Source: Cephalotus follicularis (Eukaryota > Streptophyta > Magnoliopsida > Oxalidales > Cephalotaceae). Taken from it: 64,000 nucleotides of DNA. Positions 1-12,604 of this stretch are shown here, in pieces (position 1 is the first letter of the stretch; the number at the start of each line of letters is the position of its first letter). The notes beneath the pieces are model-generated. The model did not search any database. It was not told where the DNA came from and saw nothing but the letters and a program-made list of their open reading frames with translations. Location: positions 14,267 through 78,266 of the forward strand of contig BDDD01002393.1 of the NCBI GenBank assembly GCA_001972305.1, read 5' to 3'. A program made the translations under genes and the position numbers.

Positions 1-817
1 TGCATATAAAAAAAAAGGAGAACGGAGAAAAATAATGTTTACTTTACCTCTTTGAATTCAATCTTGGTTTGTAGCCTATTTGATTCGAGCAATTAAGCCA
101 TAGGGGTGTTTTACACCTAATGCCTTAAAACCAACTGGCTTGAGAGTAACTGGTCGAAAGGTCGCTACATGGGTCTTATAGAAAACATAAGAGATCAAGA
201 CATTGCACGAATTTAAGTTGGTAAAATCCGAAGCTACTTAGTAATTTTTGTGTCTGGTGTTTGCTCCATCCATGGCATTCAAACCAATGGTAGTGGAGAA
301 ATGAGTTCAATGAAAAGAGAAAAAGAAAAGCAAAAGAAAGAAAATGTTTGTAAGTGTTAAAGTTCGTTGTTTGACTCCAAAGTAGGATTTTATGTTGCCA
401 AGAATGCATATCTTGAATGGTATATATGGTGTGTATAACATAAAAGTTTGGTAAAGCTCCTTAATTGAGATGTGTTTTGATTCTAGAACTTGGAACGAGA
501 TAATAAAATTCAAGTATGGGGGTGTCTGTTAATTTTTAGGTAGGGATACATTTTGCCTATTATCAAAGTTTTGATGAACTGAATTTTGTGTGTTTATTCA
601 CTGGAAAACATTCACGGGACTAAAACTCATCCACTAGGGCCACCTAGGGGTTTAAAGCCTTGTTGCATATGCTAAATGCAATCGTGATTCCTACGAAAGT
701 GAGTTAGGTTTTTGTTTTCGTTTTTGTTTTTTGTTTTAGTTTTTCTGTTTGTGTTCTTGTTTTTAACTTTCCATTTTGTTTGCTTGAGGACAATGAAAGA
801 CTAAGTATAGGAGTATT
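1..817 (+). mobile_element. 3' end of internal region, Athila/Tat-like Ty3/gypsy element
   Basis: This non-coding stretch lies just upstream of a 3' LTR. It ends in the purine-rich context GAGGACAATGAAAGACTAAG followed by TATAGGAGTATT, which resembles the end of plant Athila/Tat internal regions, where a lysine/asparagine-like tail and a G-rich polypurine tract precede the 3' LTR. No open frame longer than about 80 codons is found, and none resembles a retroelement protein. The body of the element and its 5' LTR lie left of the window. The family call rests on the LTR match to the copy at 24813-27906, which has a tRNA-Asp primer site. Confidence 0.65.
802..817 (+). other. Polypurine tract of Athila/Tat-like element
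   Basis: The purine-rich stretch AAGTATAGGAGTATT sits immediately before the LTR start TGTTTACC. By position this is the plus-strand primer for reverse transcription. It is weaker than a canonical tract, probably because of decay. Confidence 0.5.
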
Positions 818-1292
818 TGTTTACCATAAAAATGTGTTGTTTTTAATGATATATTTGCGATATTTTTATGCTTGGAATAGACTACTTGGGTTGTGTTTAT
901 ATGATTTTTAGGTACAAGGAGAACAAGATCCAAGTGTATAAATACAAGTCAAATTGGCATGAATTGAAGAAAAGAATATCAAAGTTAGAAGAATGATAAA
1001 ATTCTGTAGAAAAACAGAGCAAAGCATCGACGCCTAGACCTTAAGCATCGACGCTTACACACAAAGCGACAACAGTCAAGAGCACAACGCCAGCGCTTTA
1101 ATACAGACGTAAAAACTCGAGTCAAGTTGTAACGCCCGGTATTTTCCTAAATGTAATATTCCATTTATGATGTAATCTTAAATTTGGATTAATGAGAGTG
1201 TTGAGTTTTTGGACTCAAAGTATGCTAAAACCCTACTTATGGCCTTGGAAACGGAATGTGTGTTAGAAACTGAAACGGCGCTGTTTTGCCAC

Positions 1293-2570
1293 AAAGACAT
1301 CGACGTCTTTTGAAAAGACGTCGAGTCCTTTGTAAGCTAGTGCACACGTGAAGGAAGGGACATGCACGTCGACTTTGGGGGAAAGCCTCGACACCTCCTT
1401 ACCAACTGGAAAAGACATCGACGTCTAAGGGAAGTCGTCGACGTCTTTGTCACGAATGGACAGCACGTTCTTTGTCGACAAAACATCATGCATGGGGGAA
1501 TTGTTTAAAGGCTACCTAATGCCTTTTCTAGTGCATATGGACATGTTGTGCATGTCTGTGTATCTCCAGGGATGCCCAGAACATGTCCTCACATGGAGCA
1601 TCTCGAGGAATCCTCACCTGCCATATGCAACCTGCAAAAAGAAAAGAAAAGAGAACAAAAGAAATGCAGAAAAAGAGAAAGTGGGAGAGATTTCGGGAGT
1701 GGCTGTTAGGTGACAAAATAAGTGTGTTAGGTAAGAGCCATCTGCTTAATAACGACCCTCCCCACCTATCTCTCTCGTTTCATAACACCAGAAGAAAGAG
1801 AGAAAGAAAAATCAGTGTGTGTGTGCCATTGTTGAGCAAGGAAGCTTGGAGCTTGCACACCAACTGCCAGGACGAACCAGGAGTTGCCAAAGCGTACCTG
1901 TGGATTCAAGTGACCTGTTGGAGTACTAAAAGAGGTGGACTTTCGATTTCTAACTTGAAATCAAAGGTAGGAGAAGTGATGGATTTATATGTGCTTTTTA
2001 AGTTCTAAATTAATGTTTAGCATGGTGGATTGCATGCTAATGATTGAATTGAGATCCTGGACTTGTAGTAGTGTCACTGTGATACACTAAGTTGACCTTG
2101 CATGTAAGATTACATGAATTGTATGTGGTAATGGATTCGATGATTGCCTGGTGTGTCAAAAACGCGAAACCCCGTTCTGTGTTGTAAAAGACATCGACGT
2201 CTTTGTAGAAGACGTCGACTCCTTTTCTGGGAAATTATTGAACTGTGATGTTTACTTTGGATGGCCATTATAGCCACTTGGAATTACCAGTTTGGTTTCA
2301 GATTGATGCTATGGTTGTGTTACTATCGACCAGTAGCATGTCTTGCACGTTTATATAGTGGGATCCGTTTATATAAAGGATTTAAAGGTTGAGTTTTAAC
2401 CTCTTGAAACAAGACTCGCAACTGATGTTTTCGGGTATGAAAAAGACATCGACGTCTTTTTAGAAGACATCGACGTCTTTGGTCCAGAAAAGCCTGGGAA
2501 CATTTGTGCATAGAACTGGCGCTTTAGGCTAGAAGACATCGACGCCTTTGGGAATGACATCGACGTCTTT
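1293..2570. repeat. TCGA-centred palindromic motif clusters
   Basis: There are five pairs of near-palindromes with core GACRTCGACGTC. They are at 1293-1330, 1412-1449, 2186-2226, 2441-2482 and 2531-2570. Centre-to-centre distance is 20 or 21 bp in each pair (for example TCGA at 1300 and 1321). The pairs are separated by ordinary LTR sequence, so this is not a simple tandem repeat. Function is unknown. Confidence 0.8.
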
Positions 2571-3254
2571 CCTCCTGGACAGTTGAATTTCGCTTGGATG
2601 GGACTCGTTAGACCCGAAACGATTTTTGGAACGAGCTTAGATGCATTATGAGCATATGTTTGCATTGTTACTGTGATTGCATTATGGTTGCTTTCCTGAA
2701 AGTGTTAAACCATTTTAAAAAGCTTGCATGATCATTATGATCATTTGTATACGAAAAGTATATTTGCCAACATCTGAAATTATATTTTCGAAATAAATGG
2801 GGAAGTATTTCCAATGACGTGTTTTAAAGGTTTGATCATAAAACCAAATGTGATTTGCGAAAATGTATGTATATATATTTTCGAAATGATTGGGGAAGTG
2901 TTTCCAAAGATAGAGAAATGTATTGTTTTAAGTTTTGTAACTTATTACAACTTGTGAAACGGAAAAGTATATTTTGATATATTTTGATCAAGTAATTATA
3001 TTTCACTTAGCCAAGTGAGGACAAAGGCTAACCCCTACTGTAACAGATTGATGGAGTGGACATGTTATGGAGCATGCACGAAGACTTAAAGAGAAAGCTT
3101 GGATAATCTCTTTTATATTTGAGTTTTGAATATTTATCATGATATGTATTTGGGATTATTTGTAATGTGGTTTACTTTTATCTCGTATTGATGTATTGTA
3201 TTTTGTTTCACGCTCCATTTCGGGCGATCAACAGTCATGTTGGGATATTTATAA

Positions 3255-3282
3255 ACATCACGTAGTATGGAATGCGTGATGT
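3255..3282 (+). other. Conserved LTR stem-loop
   Basis: ACATCACG pairs perfectly with CGTGATGT around the 12-nt loop TAGTATGGAATG, giving an 8-bp stem. The same loop with a changed but still paired stem occurs in the other Tekay-like LTRs (9805-9830, 23090-23115, and minus strand at 6181-6204, 31579-31596 and 43126-43149). It lies about 150 bp before the LTR end. Role unknown. Confidence 0.6.
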
Positions 3283-5371
3283 GTTCGGCTTATATTTGAT
3301 GCTTCCGCAGGTTGTTATGGATATAAAAAGTTTTAAATTTATGGAAATTTTGCATAAGCCAGATTTGTATGTTGATTGCCATACCACTTTATATGCTGTT
3401 TATGTTCTGTGGAAACGGGGTGTGACACAAGTGTCTTAACCGTCGACACGGTGACTATAAACTTTGACGCTTATATATAAGGCGCTGATGGTTAATGTAT
3501 CACATCGACGCTTAACATATTAAACTGTGGAACATGTCAACGCAAAGCACCAAACCGTCGACGCTTACGACTAGCAGCAGAAAATGGAAAGTGTCAGATT
3601 TTTGCTAGTTTTTTAACTAGGTTATTTTCTTTTCATTTTGTAGTAATTTTGTAAGTATAAATATACTACAAGGCCGCCCATAAAAATGTGTATGAGCAGT
3701 GACAAGCTTTGTAGCTACCCTTTTAGTTTTCTTCTTCAATTCTTTTAGTTTTTATTACAGTGTTTAGTAGCTAAACTCTCTAGGTTTTGGGGGTTAGAAC
3801 AAATGCTAGATTGTACTGATTCAACTCCATCAATCAAAATCCTTGAATATTCTATTTGGTCTTCAATTTTCTGCCTTCAGACACACTTTGTCTATCTGAT
3901 TAAAATCCACAAACACTTTATCGATGAATAAGAACATTGTTGAATGAATGGTTTTGAATGCAATCAGTGGAGTCTACTCATACGGGTTGTCACACCGAAC
4001 ACACTCCGTATAGACCTGGCATGTCTACTCATATGATTTGTCGCTGATGCCACACTCTGTATCTGTTAGATATAGTGACCCGACAAGCCATTAGATGGGT
4101 TGTCATATTATATCTTATCCTATATGAAATAATCTCATTCCTTGTATATATGATGTGTGCTAATTTGTTATGGCAATATCGCTTGTGTTTTATCACTTAA
4201 TTGAAGTAGTTTATTATTTACATGCTTACACTTATGATGCCCTAACATAAGGTTGGATGCTTATAAGGGAGGTTGTGAGATAGGTTACCTTATTCCTTAT
4301 GTCAAATTAGTTCCAAGTCATAGGTTCACTTTGTGGGCAATAGTGAACCTGATAGACTTGCGCGTATGTTGCCTGCTCATGGAATTGGAGGATGGATTCT
4401 CTCACTACCATCTGTGTTGGACACTAGGGCAAATACGGGGTGCACGCTGAGAGCGTGTACACTGAACAGGACCCGCATAGGAGACACTTTTGGATAGTCA
4501 CTATTCTCGTGTCAGTAGTGACTCTTACTTGTTGTAGTTGTGTATAAGTGATGATCACTTCGTGAGTTCTCAAACTCATCGGATCCTTAGACCTGAGCCA
4601 CTGCTCTATATTGTATGGAGACGGTTTTGCTTTGATATCCACCTTACCCAGTCCTTAAGCAGGGCTGGCAATCGGGTGGTCTTTGGGCATGATCGAATCT
4701 ATACGAATATAAGTGAGTGCGCAATATGGGATTGTGACACCTGAGCGAATTGATCGGCTCTATTATGATCTTATTATACCTTGGACTTATGAAATCCTTG
4801 GCCAAGGTTGAGGTAGACTGGAAATTAGATTTTCGGAGAGTTTGCCAAAGGTCCTAGTAATGACAAGATATTTTAGCCATTGAGGTATTATCTAGGGTTG
4901 ACACATATCCTTACCCTAGACCTCAATCGGGGCCAAGCATGACAAGGGATTACAGTACACATGAACCGATGACTTAGAAAACCTAGGGTTAATGAGGTGT
5001 GTGATAGATTATGGAAAAATTAATTAGATTAATTTTTCCATCTGAATAATATTAGATATTATTTCGGGAGAATTTAACTTGATCTAGGATCATTTAGAAT
5101 GGCTAAACCGAACCCTAGGGGTATTACGATCATTTATGAACACCTCCGATTTTAATCAAGATTTTATAGGGTCCCTGCCCTGATAATTATTAGTACCTAA
5201 ATATGTTGGACATATTAAGCCTTGGTGAAAATTTATAAAATCAAATATCGGTTAGGTGGATCTTGCATTTTGTGGAAACACATTTACTTGATCTTACTTA
5301 ATCAATATTATAAAGGATAAAATGAGTTAGACTCATTTAACAGTTAGAGTCTATTTGCCTAACCAGCCTGT

Positions 5372-5520
5372 CTAAGCGTCGACGCCTTCTAGGAAAGCAT
5401 CGACGCGTAACATTAGACAAAGCATCGATACCTTCTAGGAAAGCATCGACACTTAACAATGGAAACATAGAGTGTTATTACATATAAGCGTCGATGCTTA
5501 TTGGAAGGCGTCGACGCTTA
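5372..5520. repeat. TCGA-centred motif cluster in copia LTR
   Basis: The cluster contains AAGCGTCGACGCC, AAGCATCGACGCG, AGCATCGATACC, AGCATCGACACT, AAGCGTCGATGCTT and GGCGTCGACGCTT. TCGA centres at 5379/5400 and 5425/5446 are exactly 21 bp apart; the last pair is 20 bp apart. The copia B LTRs carry matching clusters at 52456-52640 and 60485-60665. Confidence 0.75.
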
Positions 5521-6180
5521 GTGCGCGACGTGGGTTCCCTGGGTGGACAAAAATCATGCACACGTTTTCTCTCTCCCACTACCTCCCACTACCAATGGTT
5601 TACTCCCTTCTCTGCATGATGGGGGACATGATTAGATCATGGTTCCATGATTCCTAAAAGATAGGAACATGATCAACAAGTGGAGGTGAGGATGAGCATT
5701 AGAAGAAGAGAGAAATGGGGCTGGTATAAGGTATTAAAGGGAGAGCATTTTCTTGAAGGCTTCTGCTGGGAACAATAGGAAGGGGATTCTCTGGTTCTCT
5801 TGGCATTCCTTCTGTGATTATACACCAAGCATTGTAGCTTATCTAGGGTCGATTGACATTGGCAACCTTTGTCAACACCAATGCACCCTTTGTGAGTTTT
5901 GTGAAGAAGAAAGAGTGAAGAACACAGGGTGGTTTTACTGTGTTCTTGTTGGTTGGGAGCAGTTGCTGAACCAGGGATCTTGGAGTACAACGGAGGACGA
6001 GTCTTCGCAAGCTTGAAGCGGCAAAGACGAAGGAGCCTTCTATCACACCCCGTTATTCCATTACATTTAGACAACATATGTGGTGATATCTGGAATAAGT
6101 AAATAATCCAGCATTCAATCAACAATTCAAATATATAAGCGGAAGCATTCCATAAACCAGATTATAAAATAGAAGTCATT

Positions 6181-6204
6181 CGCACGCAGCCCATACTACG
6201 TGCT
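6181..6204 (-). other. Conserved LTR stem-loop (minus strand)
   Basis: In element sense, GCACG pairs with CGTGC around the loop TAGTATGGGCTG. The outer A-G pair is a mismatch. The 5' LTR carries the same form near 16356-16379. Confidence 0.5.
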
Positions 6205-7854
6205 GGTACAATACTGGCAATTATCCTTTTACATAAGGAAAGTAAAATAACAACACGAAGTGCGAGCCGTTCGTTACAAAACAATACGACATAAAGGTAA
6301 CAACCTTAAGCAGAAAGAAGCTCCCCAAAAGCTTCAACAACACCTCCCGAACGCCCTTGCTTAATCTGAAATTGTAGGGGGTTAGCCGTTGTCCTCACTT
6401 GGCTAAGTAGTAATAATGCATGATAAGGAATATATAAATGCAACATGTATGACATTTTATATTGAAAATAATATATTTAAGTAGTCCAATATGCAACCAT
6501 GCCAAGTGGCCATAGACAGTACAATTCAAGAATACCACACAAGGGTACAATCAATCAATACAGTGGTTTTGGTGTCACATGTCGCTAACTCCTAGCACCA
6601 ACTGTGCACCACCTATCTATCACCCTTCACTCCGAAGATGATAGATTAGGTTAGTTACTACCGGCATTAGCGGCAAGTGTAACAGTCAAGATCTGTATTA
6701 CAGACAGTTTGGGTGGATACTCTAGCCAACTCCTGGCACATAGGACCACCTCCGTAGCCAGTGATGTCTCCTATCACTCGACTAACGGCAATATCATAGA
6801 CAATCAATTCAATCAATTCAGTAGTAATATTACATCAGTTTTAAGAAGTAATATAGGGTTGTTTTCTTTTGAAACATTTATCAATTCAGTAATCGTACAT
6901 CTCATAGGACGAAAACGATATTCAGTCCAGTAACAATACGTCACATTGGAGGAAAATAGTAATCATTAGGTTTCATTTGAAAATGATAGTTGAAATCATT
7001 AATTGTGCATATAGTACTTAGTTGGTTCAATCCTTTGAAAGTAACGGAACAGTAGTGTTATGAACACTCAACTAGTATGTACAAATAGTAACAGTAGCAT
7101 ATACAGCTGATTAAGGCACAATAGCAATTCGAGGATTCAATAAAGTCATTAGCATACCATAGTCATTTTTGCACAACTTTCACAAGAAGTGCATACATTG
7201 TTTAATTTCGTAAATGTAATTATATAAGGCCAGGATTGACTGTTTATAACGCCCGGTATTTTCGTTTTGTAATATTTCATTCTAAGATGTAATCGTATGT
7301 TTGAATTAATAAAAAGTTGGAGTTTTCACCTTAATAATGTTTTCCAAACCCTAAAGATTGCTTTGGGAGAAAGGAATGTGTGTGTTTAAACCAAAACGGT
7401 GCAGTTTTGGTATAAACGCGTCGATGTCTTTAGAAAGACATTGACACCTATGGAAGTAAAGGCGTACGTGGATGCATGTACATGCACGTTGATGTAGGCA
7501 AAGACATCGACTCCCTCGTGTGAACATGGAAAATTCATCGACGTCTATGGAAGACGTCGACGTCTTTGAAAAGAATATCAGTCACGTTATGAACTGACAG
7601 AATAACATGCAATGGGGCAATTTTTGAGGCACGGGAAGGAGACGTGTTGATCATGCATAATGGCCTCCTGACCAGCATGACTAGAGAAGGAGGAAGAACA
7701 TGACAAGTGTGGGTGTGCATGCAACCTATAGAAAACATGAGAAAGAAACAAAATGAAATGCAAAAATTCACTGGGAAAGAGGGAGAGAACACGAGATTGT
7801 TCATTGAATGCAGGGAGAAAGAGGGAGAGGGAGCCATCTGCATAAGAAAAACCC

Positions 7855-7890
7855 CCTCCCCACCTCTCTCTCTCTATTAAAACACCAAAG
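7855..7890 (+). promoter_or_regulatory. Candidate core promoter of Tekay-like LTR
   Basis: A pyrimidine patch (CACCTCTCTCTCTC) runs into TATTAAAA (7875-7882) followed by CACC. The related LTRs have the same arrangement at 1755-1795 and, on the minus strand, near 33535-33570. Pyrimidine patches with TATA-like boxes are common in plant promoters. The start site itself is not determined. Confidence 0.35.
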
Positions 7891-9804
7891 GAAAGGAAGA
7901 GGAGCAAAACCAGTTAGTGGGAGAAAGAGAGAACCACCATTGTTGAACTTGGTTGGAGCTTGGAACTTGGAGCTGGTGGCTTGCAGCAACGGGAAGGACC
8001 TAGAGGCTGCTGTAACCAGTTTGGAACGAAAATAGGTGGAAGTTCTACTTCCTGACTTGGAACAACAAGGTAGGGGAAAGTGATGATTCTTATGCATGCA
8101 TTTTGAGTTTTATGATAATGAATGCCATTGATGAATTGCATGTTAATGGGTGAATTGTAATCTCTGGACTTTTGTGATGACTACTGTGATACACGGAGTA
8201 ACCATGCATGTGTGATTACATGAATATGTGAACTGGTTGTGTAAAGGATGGATTTGATAATGTCTTGGTGTGTTAAAACTGTGGGGAAAACGTTTTGGGT
8301 TGGATAGACGTTGACGCTTACATAAAGACGTCGTTGCCTTCGTGTGTGAATGTGAAAGACATCGATGCTTGGGTAAAGACATCGATGCCTTTTCTGGGCA
8401 TTGTGAAACAGTGATCTTATGCCTTCATGTGTGCATGTGAAAGACGTCGATGTTTTGTAAAGACATCGAGGCCTTTTCTGGGTATTGCAGAACAATAGTG
8501 TTTACTGTTGTTGGTGAACTGCCTTTGGTGATTGCATGTTTTATCCATGAAATGATGTTCTGGTTACATTCTCTGTTAACCAGTAGCATGCCTTAAACTT
8601 TGAGAGAGTGAGATTCATTTACACGAAGGATTAAAGGGTCGGATTCTAACCTTTAGAAACAAGATTCACGAACTGATACCTCCTGGTATCATAAAGACAT
8701 CGACGTCTTTGGAAAAGCATCGATGTCTTTGGTCCAAAAACGCCTGGGAATAACTGCATGAGTTGTTGGCGCCTTAGGGTAAAGACGTCGACGCCTTTGG
8801 GATAAACATCGATGTCTATCCCTCTGGTTGGAAGAGTTTCACTTTTATGGGACCCGTTAGACCCGAAATGACTCTAGAAACGACCCTAGATGCATTCTGA
8901 GTATATGTTTGCATTATTACTGTACTGTGGGTTGTATTGCGGTTGATTGTTAAAAAGTTTTAACCATTTCGAAAAGCTTACATGATTATGAAAATGTATA
9001 TTTGCGAAATACTTATATATATATTCAAAATGACTGGGGAAAGTATTTTCCAAAGACGGAGAAATGTTTAAAGGATTGGCTATACAATCAAATTGTATTG
9101 TTTTAAGTTTATAACTTATTACAACCTGAGACGGAGTTTTATATTTTACACAAATATATTTTATCAAGTAATTATATTCACTGCTTGACTTGTACTGTAC
9201 GGTGTTTGTGCCTGTTGATTATTGGCCGTTGTGCTAATAACCTGTTGATTGTTTAGCCGTCGTGCTAAGAAACCTGTACGGAGGACTTCCTTCAAACCGT
9301 TCGCAAACGGGGATTGGAGTAAGTGTGCATGACGTTGGGTCCAGGAGGTGGCGACGGTCACGACGACTTGTTTGTCTAGTTGCTTTTTGGGACATACTTG
9401 CTGCTTGTGTTGATATAGCCTTCTAAGGTTATACCTCTATTGTGAAAATGCATATACTTTATACATGTATATACTGTGATATATATATATTGTACTGCAT
9501 CATAATGCATTCATTCATGTTGCTCATTATCATATACCTCGAACTGTATTTATGAGTCTTTTCACTTAGCCGAGTGAGGACAGAGGCTAACCCCTACTCT
9601 AACAGATTGATGGAGTGACGTTTGATATGGAGCAGCGCAAGGAGACTTAAGGAGAAGACGGAGTTGTTCTTATATTGTTATGTTTTGGATTTTCGAACAA
9701 TGAATTTTGGATTATTGTAACGTGGTTTATTTATTCGTACTGTATTATCACGCTCTGTTTATGGGTGATCGACAATGTTTTACGTTTTATATAAACTTTG
9801 TGGA

Positions 9805-9830
9805 TATCACGTAGTATGGGATGCGTGATA
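9805..9830 (+). other. Conserved LTR stem-loop
   Basis: TATCACG pairs with CGTGATA around the loop TAGTATGGGATG (7 bp, perfect). Compared with 3255-3282, the outermost of these pairs is T-A instead of C-G, a compensatory change. Confidence 0.6.
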
Positions 9831-10067
9831 CATATTTTATTTCACCTTATATCATGTTTTTCTTCCGCTACTTAAGGTTTTTGTTTTTGCGTGATATCGC
9901 ATAAGCTGAATCATGTTGTGTTGATTGCCTTACCTTTTATGTTGCCTTCTTTGGAAAAACGGGGGCGTGACACTGTTACAGTCATCCCATATGAAGGCCA
10001 GGTTAATTACATTCAATTTAAGGCCTAAACATAACCTATATCAGAATTTTATCCCAGGACAGTTGGC

Positions 10068-10180
10068 TGTTCCCAAGAACAATCAGCTGTTTTGATTGAG
10101 TAGTCGACTGTTTGCTCTTAACAGTCGACTGGTTCGATTGAGTAGTCGACTGCCATGAAGAACAGTCGACTGCTTTGCCC
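10068..10180. repeat. CAGTCGACTG motif cluster
   Basis: Perfect and degenerate copies of the palindrome GTCGACTG lie 20-21 bp apart. A second cluster sits at 11229-11312. The 5' LTR carries the same clusters at 17500-17620 and 18670-18755. Confidence 0.75.
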
Positions 10181-11481
10181 AGAAATTGGCAGGCAGTAGT
10201 AGGGTATGTATATTCAATGTCAAAATACTAACTCAATCAACACATGCAATCAAACATAAAATTAACCATACAAGATATGCATATTATATCTTCAAAAAAA
10301 TGTTATTACTGCTACCTTAAACGCTATCCCGAAATCAATTTGGAATGATTTCTCTCCTTGAGCTCCCAAGTTCTTCAACAACTCAATCTTCAATTTTCCA
10401 GCAATTCAATCTATTCATTGCATGTTTACGGATATATGCATTAATACCAGTAAGTTTCAGTAACCTTCTCATTACAACTACAAGCTCCAACAGTAGCTTA
10501 TCAATAATCCATTAAGCATTCCCTCTCACATTTAACAACATCTCTCCACTATTCAAGTCCAATTTCAGCAAGTACTATGTTTGCATGTTACAGAAGGTAT
10601 GTATAGATGGTGATTGGTATACATATACCTATTGACAACCATAACAGCAGCCATGATTCGAATTAGAGGCTTATAATTTCAACTCTTCTTTGAACCATTT
10701 ACCCTTTCTATCTCAATTCAAACTTATTAACTCTTAATCATGTTAACAGAAGATATGGATATCAAATCCTAGTCTGATTTCCTAGCTATTAACCATAACA
10801 ACATTAAGGAATTCGGATTAGTGACTTACCAGGAAGATTCAAGCTTTAAAACTACTTTGAACTCCAACATTCTACATGCAAGCTCCAAGATAATCTTTCC
10901 TTTGATTTCTTCTCCTCAATGTTTTCTAACACTCAAATTAGTTGTTCACAACTGATATAAAGGTTTTAGAGTCTTAGAATTCGTTAGGATCCCATTAAAT
11001 CAACCTTCCCTCTTTTCCTTCTCTCTTTCACATGCACCTCTCCTCACTCTTTTCTCTTCTGTTTTTGCAGGTTGCAGGTCTGCAAATCTTGCAGAAGGAA
11101 TAGAGGACATGCAAGGCACTCCTCTTGCATGTTATGGCAGCTGGTGACACGCATCCCTCATGCATTCCATGATTAGAACACTTGTCATCACTATCACTGT
11201 GCATGTCAGACGCCTGTTTTGTGTTACTCCAGTCGACTGTCGTCCTGTGACAATCGGCTGTCTCTTCCACGATTCAACCAGTCGACTGTTACCCTGTGAT
11301 AGTCAGCTGTTTCAGCTGGTTTTAGGGTTCCGTAAGTTTGTTTTACCAATTTGTATCTCAAATCAACCCAAGGATTCACTAGTCACCATTATTATGATAA
11401 TTGGACAAATAATCCCCACTAAAATGTATATTTTATTTAAAATTGGAGCAATATACATTAATTGAAATCGAGGTCATTACA

Positions 11482-11494
11482 TTCCCCCCTCCTT
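11482..11494 (-). other. Polypurine tract of Tekay-like element
   Basis: In element sense the sequence reads AAGGAGGGGGGAA directly before the 3' LTR start TGTAATG. It is preceded by TTCGGGGACGAATTTTTT, the usual end of plant gypsy internal regions. Confidence 0.85.
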
Positions 11495-11520
11495 AAAAAA
11501 ATTCGTCCCCGAATTTAGCT

Positions 11521-12081
11521 TTATATTCCAAATAAGTGAGGAAATGTCTCCATCATTTCGTCCTCACCCTCCCACGTAGCTTCCTCTGCTCCGTGAAAAC
11601 ACCACAGCACTTTTAGCATAGGAATAGTCTTCTTCCTCAGCACCTTCTCCATTCGATCCACTATCTTTGTCAGTCTTTCTTCATTAGACAGTATAGGACT
11701 GATAAATCCAGGGTCGTAGCTCAATATGTGGGATGTGTCAGACAGGTATTTTCGTAACATGGTGACATGAAATACGTTTTGCACGTCCGACAAACTAGGC
11801 GGTAGTGCAATCTGATATGCTACATCCCCCACTCTTTCTAGTATCTCATAAGGCCCAATATACCTCGGTGCCAACTTCCCTTTGAGGCCGAAATGGTGTA
11901 TCCCTTTTGAAGGTGAGATCTTCAGGAAAACATGATCCCCCTTCTCGAATTCTAGCTTTCTCCTTTTGCTATCGGCGTAACTCTTCTGCCGACTTTGTGC
12001 AGCTAGTAGTCTCTTCTTGATTATTTCCACTTTTTTCAGTCGTCTCTTGTACCAACTCTGTTCCCAGCACTTGTCTCTCAC
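11521..12081 (-). pseudogene. Integrase C-terminal domain and chromodomain-like tail
   Basis: This is the last part of the Tekay-like polyprotein. Residues 40-120 (GDHVFLKISPSKG, GKLAPRYIGPYEILERVG) match the gypsy integrase C-terminal DNA-binding fold. Residues 150-186 carry VLWCFHGAEEATWE followed by EDEM...FPHLF, the chromodomain-like module of chromoviruses, thought to guide insertion by contacting histone marks. The tail ends just before the polypurine tract at 11494. It is separated from the integrase core by a break near 12082-12091, so it is no longer part of one frame. Confidence 0.85.
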
Positions 12082-12091
12082 CTACCTCATC

Positions 12092-12595
12092 TCAGCAGAT
12101 AGTCAATCTGCACTTTCTCCCATACAAAGCTTCATAGGAAGCCGTTCCAATGCTGGTGTGAAAGCTGTTGTTGTAAGAGAACTCAATCAGTGCCAGATGA
12201 TCCTCCCAACTCCCAGGAAAATCAATCATGCAAGCCCGTAGCATATCCTCCAGAGTCTGAATGGTATGCTCGGACTGTCCGTCGGTCTGTGGGTGGAATG
12301 CAGTGCTGAAGCTCAAGGTTGTTCCCATAGCTGCTTGGAACTTCTTCCAAAACCTCGACGTAAATCTAGCATCTCGGTCACAAAAAATACTGACCGGCAC
12401 TCCATGCAATCTCACTATCTCCCTTATATACAGTCGAGCAAGCTTCTCAATAGAATACGTCATGTTCATTGGAAGAAAGTGAGCAGACTTAGTGAATCTG
12501 TCCACTACAACCCATACTGCTTCATGTCGATTTCGTGACCTCGATAATCCCGACACGAAAACCATGATCACATGCTCCCATTTCCATTTAACCAC
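12092..12595 (-). pseudogene. Integrase catalytic core (Tekay-like)
   Basis: This segment holds the retroviral integrase core, which joins element ends to target DNA. Conserved blocks are VDRFTKSAHFLP, CDRDARFTSRFW, HPQTDGQSE and ALYGRKC. Two of the three catalytic acids are in place (D of CDRD, E of GQSE). The first acid, normally in MDFVSGLP, is replaced: the sequence reads MVFVSGL, a GAT-to-GTT type change. A frame break at 12596-12604 separates it from the upstream part. The copy cannot be an active integrase as read. Confidence 0.85.
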
Positions 12596-12604
12596 TGGTA
12601 GCGA

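Larger units (their letters stand above)
1128..3427 (+). mobile_element. Solo LTR, Tekay-like Ty3/gypsy (2,300 bp)
   Basis: The element begins TGTAACGCCCGGTATTTTCC and ends GGGGTGTGACA. It is flanked by a perfect 5-bp duplication CAAGT (1123-1127 and 3428-3432). It aligns along its length with the solo LTR at 7245-9972. Its 3' part shares blocks with the LTRs of the coding-competent-looking Tekay element at 6041-18926, including the CTTAGCC...GAGGACAAAGG block at 3006-3038 and the TAGTATGG hairpin at 3255-3282. Motif pairs of the form ACATCGACGTCTTT lie at 1293-1449, 2186-2226, 2441-2482 and 2531-2570. No internal region remains, as expected after LTR-LTR recombination. Confidence 0.88.
7245..9972 (+). 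mobile_element. Solo LTR, Tekay-like Ty3/gypsy (2,728 bp)
   Basis: It begins TATAACGCCCGGTATTTTCG (an altered TGTAACG) and ends GGGCGTGACA. The perfect duplication CTGTT is at 7240-7244 and 9973-9977. The interrupted host sequence GACTGTTACAGTC is intact in the 5' LTR of the host element near 17416. It is the same subfamily as the solo LTR at 1128-3427. Motif clusters of the CATCGACGTCTTT form are at 7412-7570, 8305-8475 and 8694-8820. A GCCGTTGTGCTAATAACCTG-type repeat lies near 9220-9280. Confidence 0.9.
6041..11481 (-). mobile_element. 3' LTR of Tekay-like element, interrupted
   Basis: In element sense it starts TGTAATGACCTCGATTTC at 11481 and ends GGGGTGTGATA at 6041, where the usual TGTCAC window end has become TATCAC. 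A solo LTR at 7245-9972 interrupts it; without that it is about 2.71 kb, matching the 5' LTR. CAGTCGACTG-type motifs lie at 10068-10180 and 11229-11312. The conserved TAGCCGTTGTCCTCACTTGG block is at 6375-6408 and the stem-loop at 6181-6204. Confidence 0.88.

Noticed and set aside
1583-2008. 141-codon frame in a solo LTR
   Set aside because: It is rich in Lys/Arg from a purine-rich stretch, is not kept open in the sister LTR at 7245-9972, and matches no protein I recognise.
5673-6125. 150-codon minus-strand frame at the copia/Tekay junction
   Set aside because: It crosses the insertion boundary at 6040/6041, so it joins unrelated sequences by chance.
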